A stretch of 64,000 nt of DNA. It comes from Streptomyces sp. NRRL S-646 (GTDB lineage Bacteria > Actinomycetota > Actinomycetes > Streptomycetales > Streptomycetaceae). Positions 63,536 to 64,000 of the stretch are shown here, one piece after another; position 1 is the first letter of the stretch, and the number at the start of each line of letters is the position of its first letter. Below the pieces are notes generated by a model that searched no databases, had not been told where the DNA came from, and was given only the letters and a program-made list of their open reading frames with translations. The DNA is taken from NCBI RefSeq assembly GCF_000720765.1, contig NZ_JODC01000010.1, positions 1 through 64,000 on the forward strand, in the 5' to 3' direction. Position numbers and translations under genes: made by a program.

Positions 63536-64000
63536 GTGACCGACCCCCTGCATCAGGAACTGCTCGCACTGGCCCAGGAGGCCGCCCGCCGCGCCGGGGA
63601 ACTGCTGCGGGACGGCCGCCCGGCCGACCTCGCGGTCGCCGCGACCAAGTCGAGTCCGATCGACGTGGTCACCGAGATGGACATCGCGGCGGAGAAGCTG
63701 ATCACGGACATGATCTCCGAGCGCCGCCCGGACGACGGTTTCCTCGGCGAGGAGGGCGCCTCCACCGAGGGCACCAGCGGGATCCGCTGGGTGATCGACC
63801 CGCTCGACGGCACGGTCAACTACCTGTACGGGCTGCCCACTTGGGCCGTCTCGATCGCGGCCGAGCAGGACGGCGAGACCGTCGTCGGGGTCGTCGCGGC
63901 CCCGATGCGCGGCGAGACGTACCACGCGGTCCGCGGCGGCGGAGCCCGCGCCACGGGCGCCTGGGAGGGCGAGCGTGAGCTGACCTGCCGCCCCGCGCCG
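63536..64000 (+). CDS. inositol monophosphatase family protein, 3' end beyond the window
   Basis: At least 155 residues from GTG 63536 (GAGGAG upstream), cut by the window edge. The metal-binding motifs are present: DGFLGEEGA (first Glu) and WVIDPLDGTVNYLYGLPTWAVSIA, the IMPase signature with two Asp. The N-terminal helix LHQELLALAQEAARRAGELLRDGRPADLAVAATKSSPIDVVTEMDIAAEKLI is typical. It dephosphorylates inositol 1-phosphate or a related sugar phosphate, which in actinobacteria supports phosphatidylinositol synthesis. It is co-transcribed with the ferrochelatase gene. Confidence 0.93.
   Translation, partial: MTDPLHQELLALAQEAARRAGELLRDGRPADLAVAATKSSPIDVVTEMDIAAEKLITDMISERRPDDGFLGEEGASTEGTSGIRWVIDPLDGTVNYLYGLPTWAVSIAAEQDGETVVGVVAAPMRGETYHAVRGGGARATGAWEGERELTCRPAP

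Overview
The window is about 64 kb of high-GC chromosomal DNA from a Streptomyces-type actinomycete. The evidence is strong third-codon-position GC bias, GTG and TTG starts with GGAGG-like ribosome binding sites, hrdB (principal sigma factor) with its Lys/Ala-rich N-terminus, the septum protein SepH, a stand-alone HPr, DUF4192, DUF5998 and DUF6082 family proteins, and a c-di-AMP riboswitch in front of a secreted M23 peptidase. From memory only, the order rnhB - hrdB - parE - citrate synthases - parC - ptsH - sepH - ferrochelatase resembles the SCO58xx region of S. coelicolor. No tRNA, rRNA or CRISPR array was recognised.

Layout. Bases 1-5,070 look like an accessory or scarred segment. It holds an IS5-like element with a frameshifted transposase, an IS-like inverted repeat, an orphan hypothetical gene, a possibly frameshifted small gene, a Ser/Thr kinase, a cutA gene missing its 3' end, and an MFS efflux gene reduced to its first 37 codons. 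The TetR regulator that presumably controlled the efflux gene survives with two near-perfect 20-bp palindromes. From rnhB (5,955) the sequence looks like stable core: hypothetical proteins, a RecQ-phosphoribosyltransferase fusion divergent from a DUF4192 gene, a glycogen-debranching-like protein, a Nudix-winged-helix protein, an ABC ATPase/permease fusion, a FadR-type regulator, hrdB, a trypsin-like protease and topoisomerase IV subunit ParE.

Bases 25,500-39,950 are a metabolic and sensory block. They hold a membrane protein plus NarL-type two-component system, a DUF485/solute:sodium symporter pair, two CitB-type response regulators (one orphan, one with a CitA/DcuS-type kinase) flanking a NitT/TauT-type ABC importer, an iron-box-controlled sucraseferredoxin, and a divergent pair of citrate synthase homologues. 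One of that pair carries an N-terminal DNA-binding helix-turn-helix. The intergenic DNA of the pair is unusually AT-rich and repeat-laden. Its AGCATTGAT element recurs in front of the CitA-type kinase, and related sequence lies inside the second citrate synthase gene as a cluster of rare codons. I consider this the best candidate for an undescribed regulatory system in the window.

Bases 40,200-64,000 hold a small-protein/DUF6082 pair, a CobW-type GTPase whose stop codon overlaps that of convergent parC, an M16 peptidase pair, the riboswitch-controlled M23 peptidase, a GntR regulator, HPr, the GNAT-acyl-CoA synthetase fusion PatA, DUF5998, a phosphodiesterase and thymidine kinase. These are followed by a VOC protein, a rhodanese, SepH, a sugar-lactone oxidase overlapping an MFS gene, a ferrochelatase with cysteines suited to an iron-sulfur cluster, and the 5' part of an inositol monophosphatase gene cut by the window edge.
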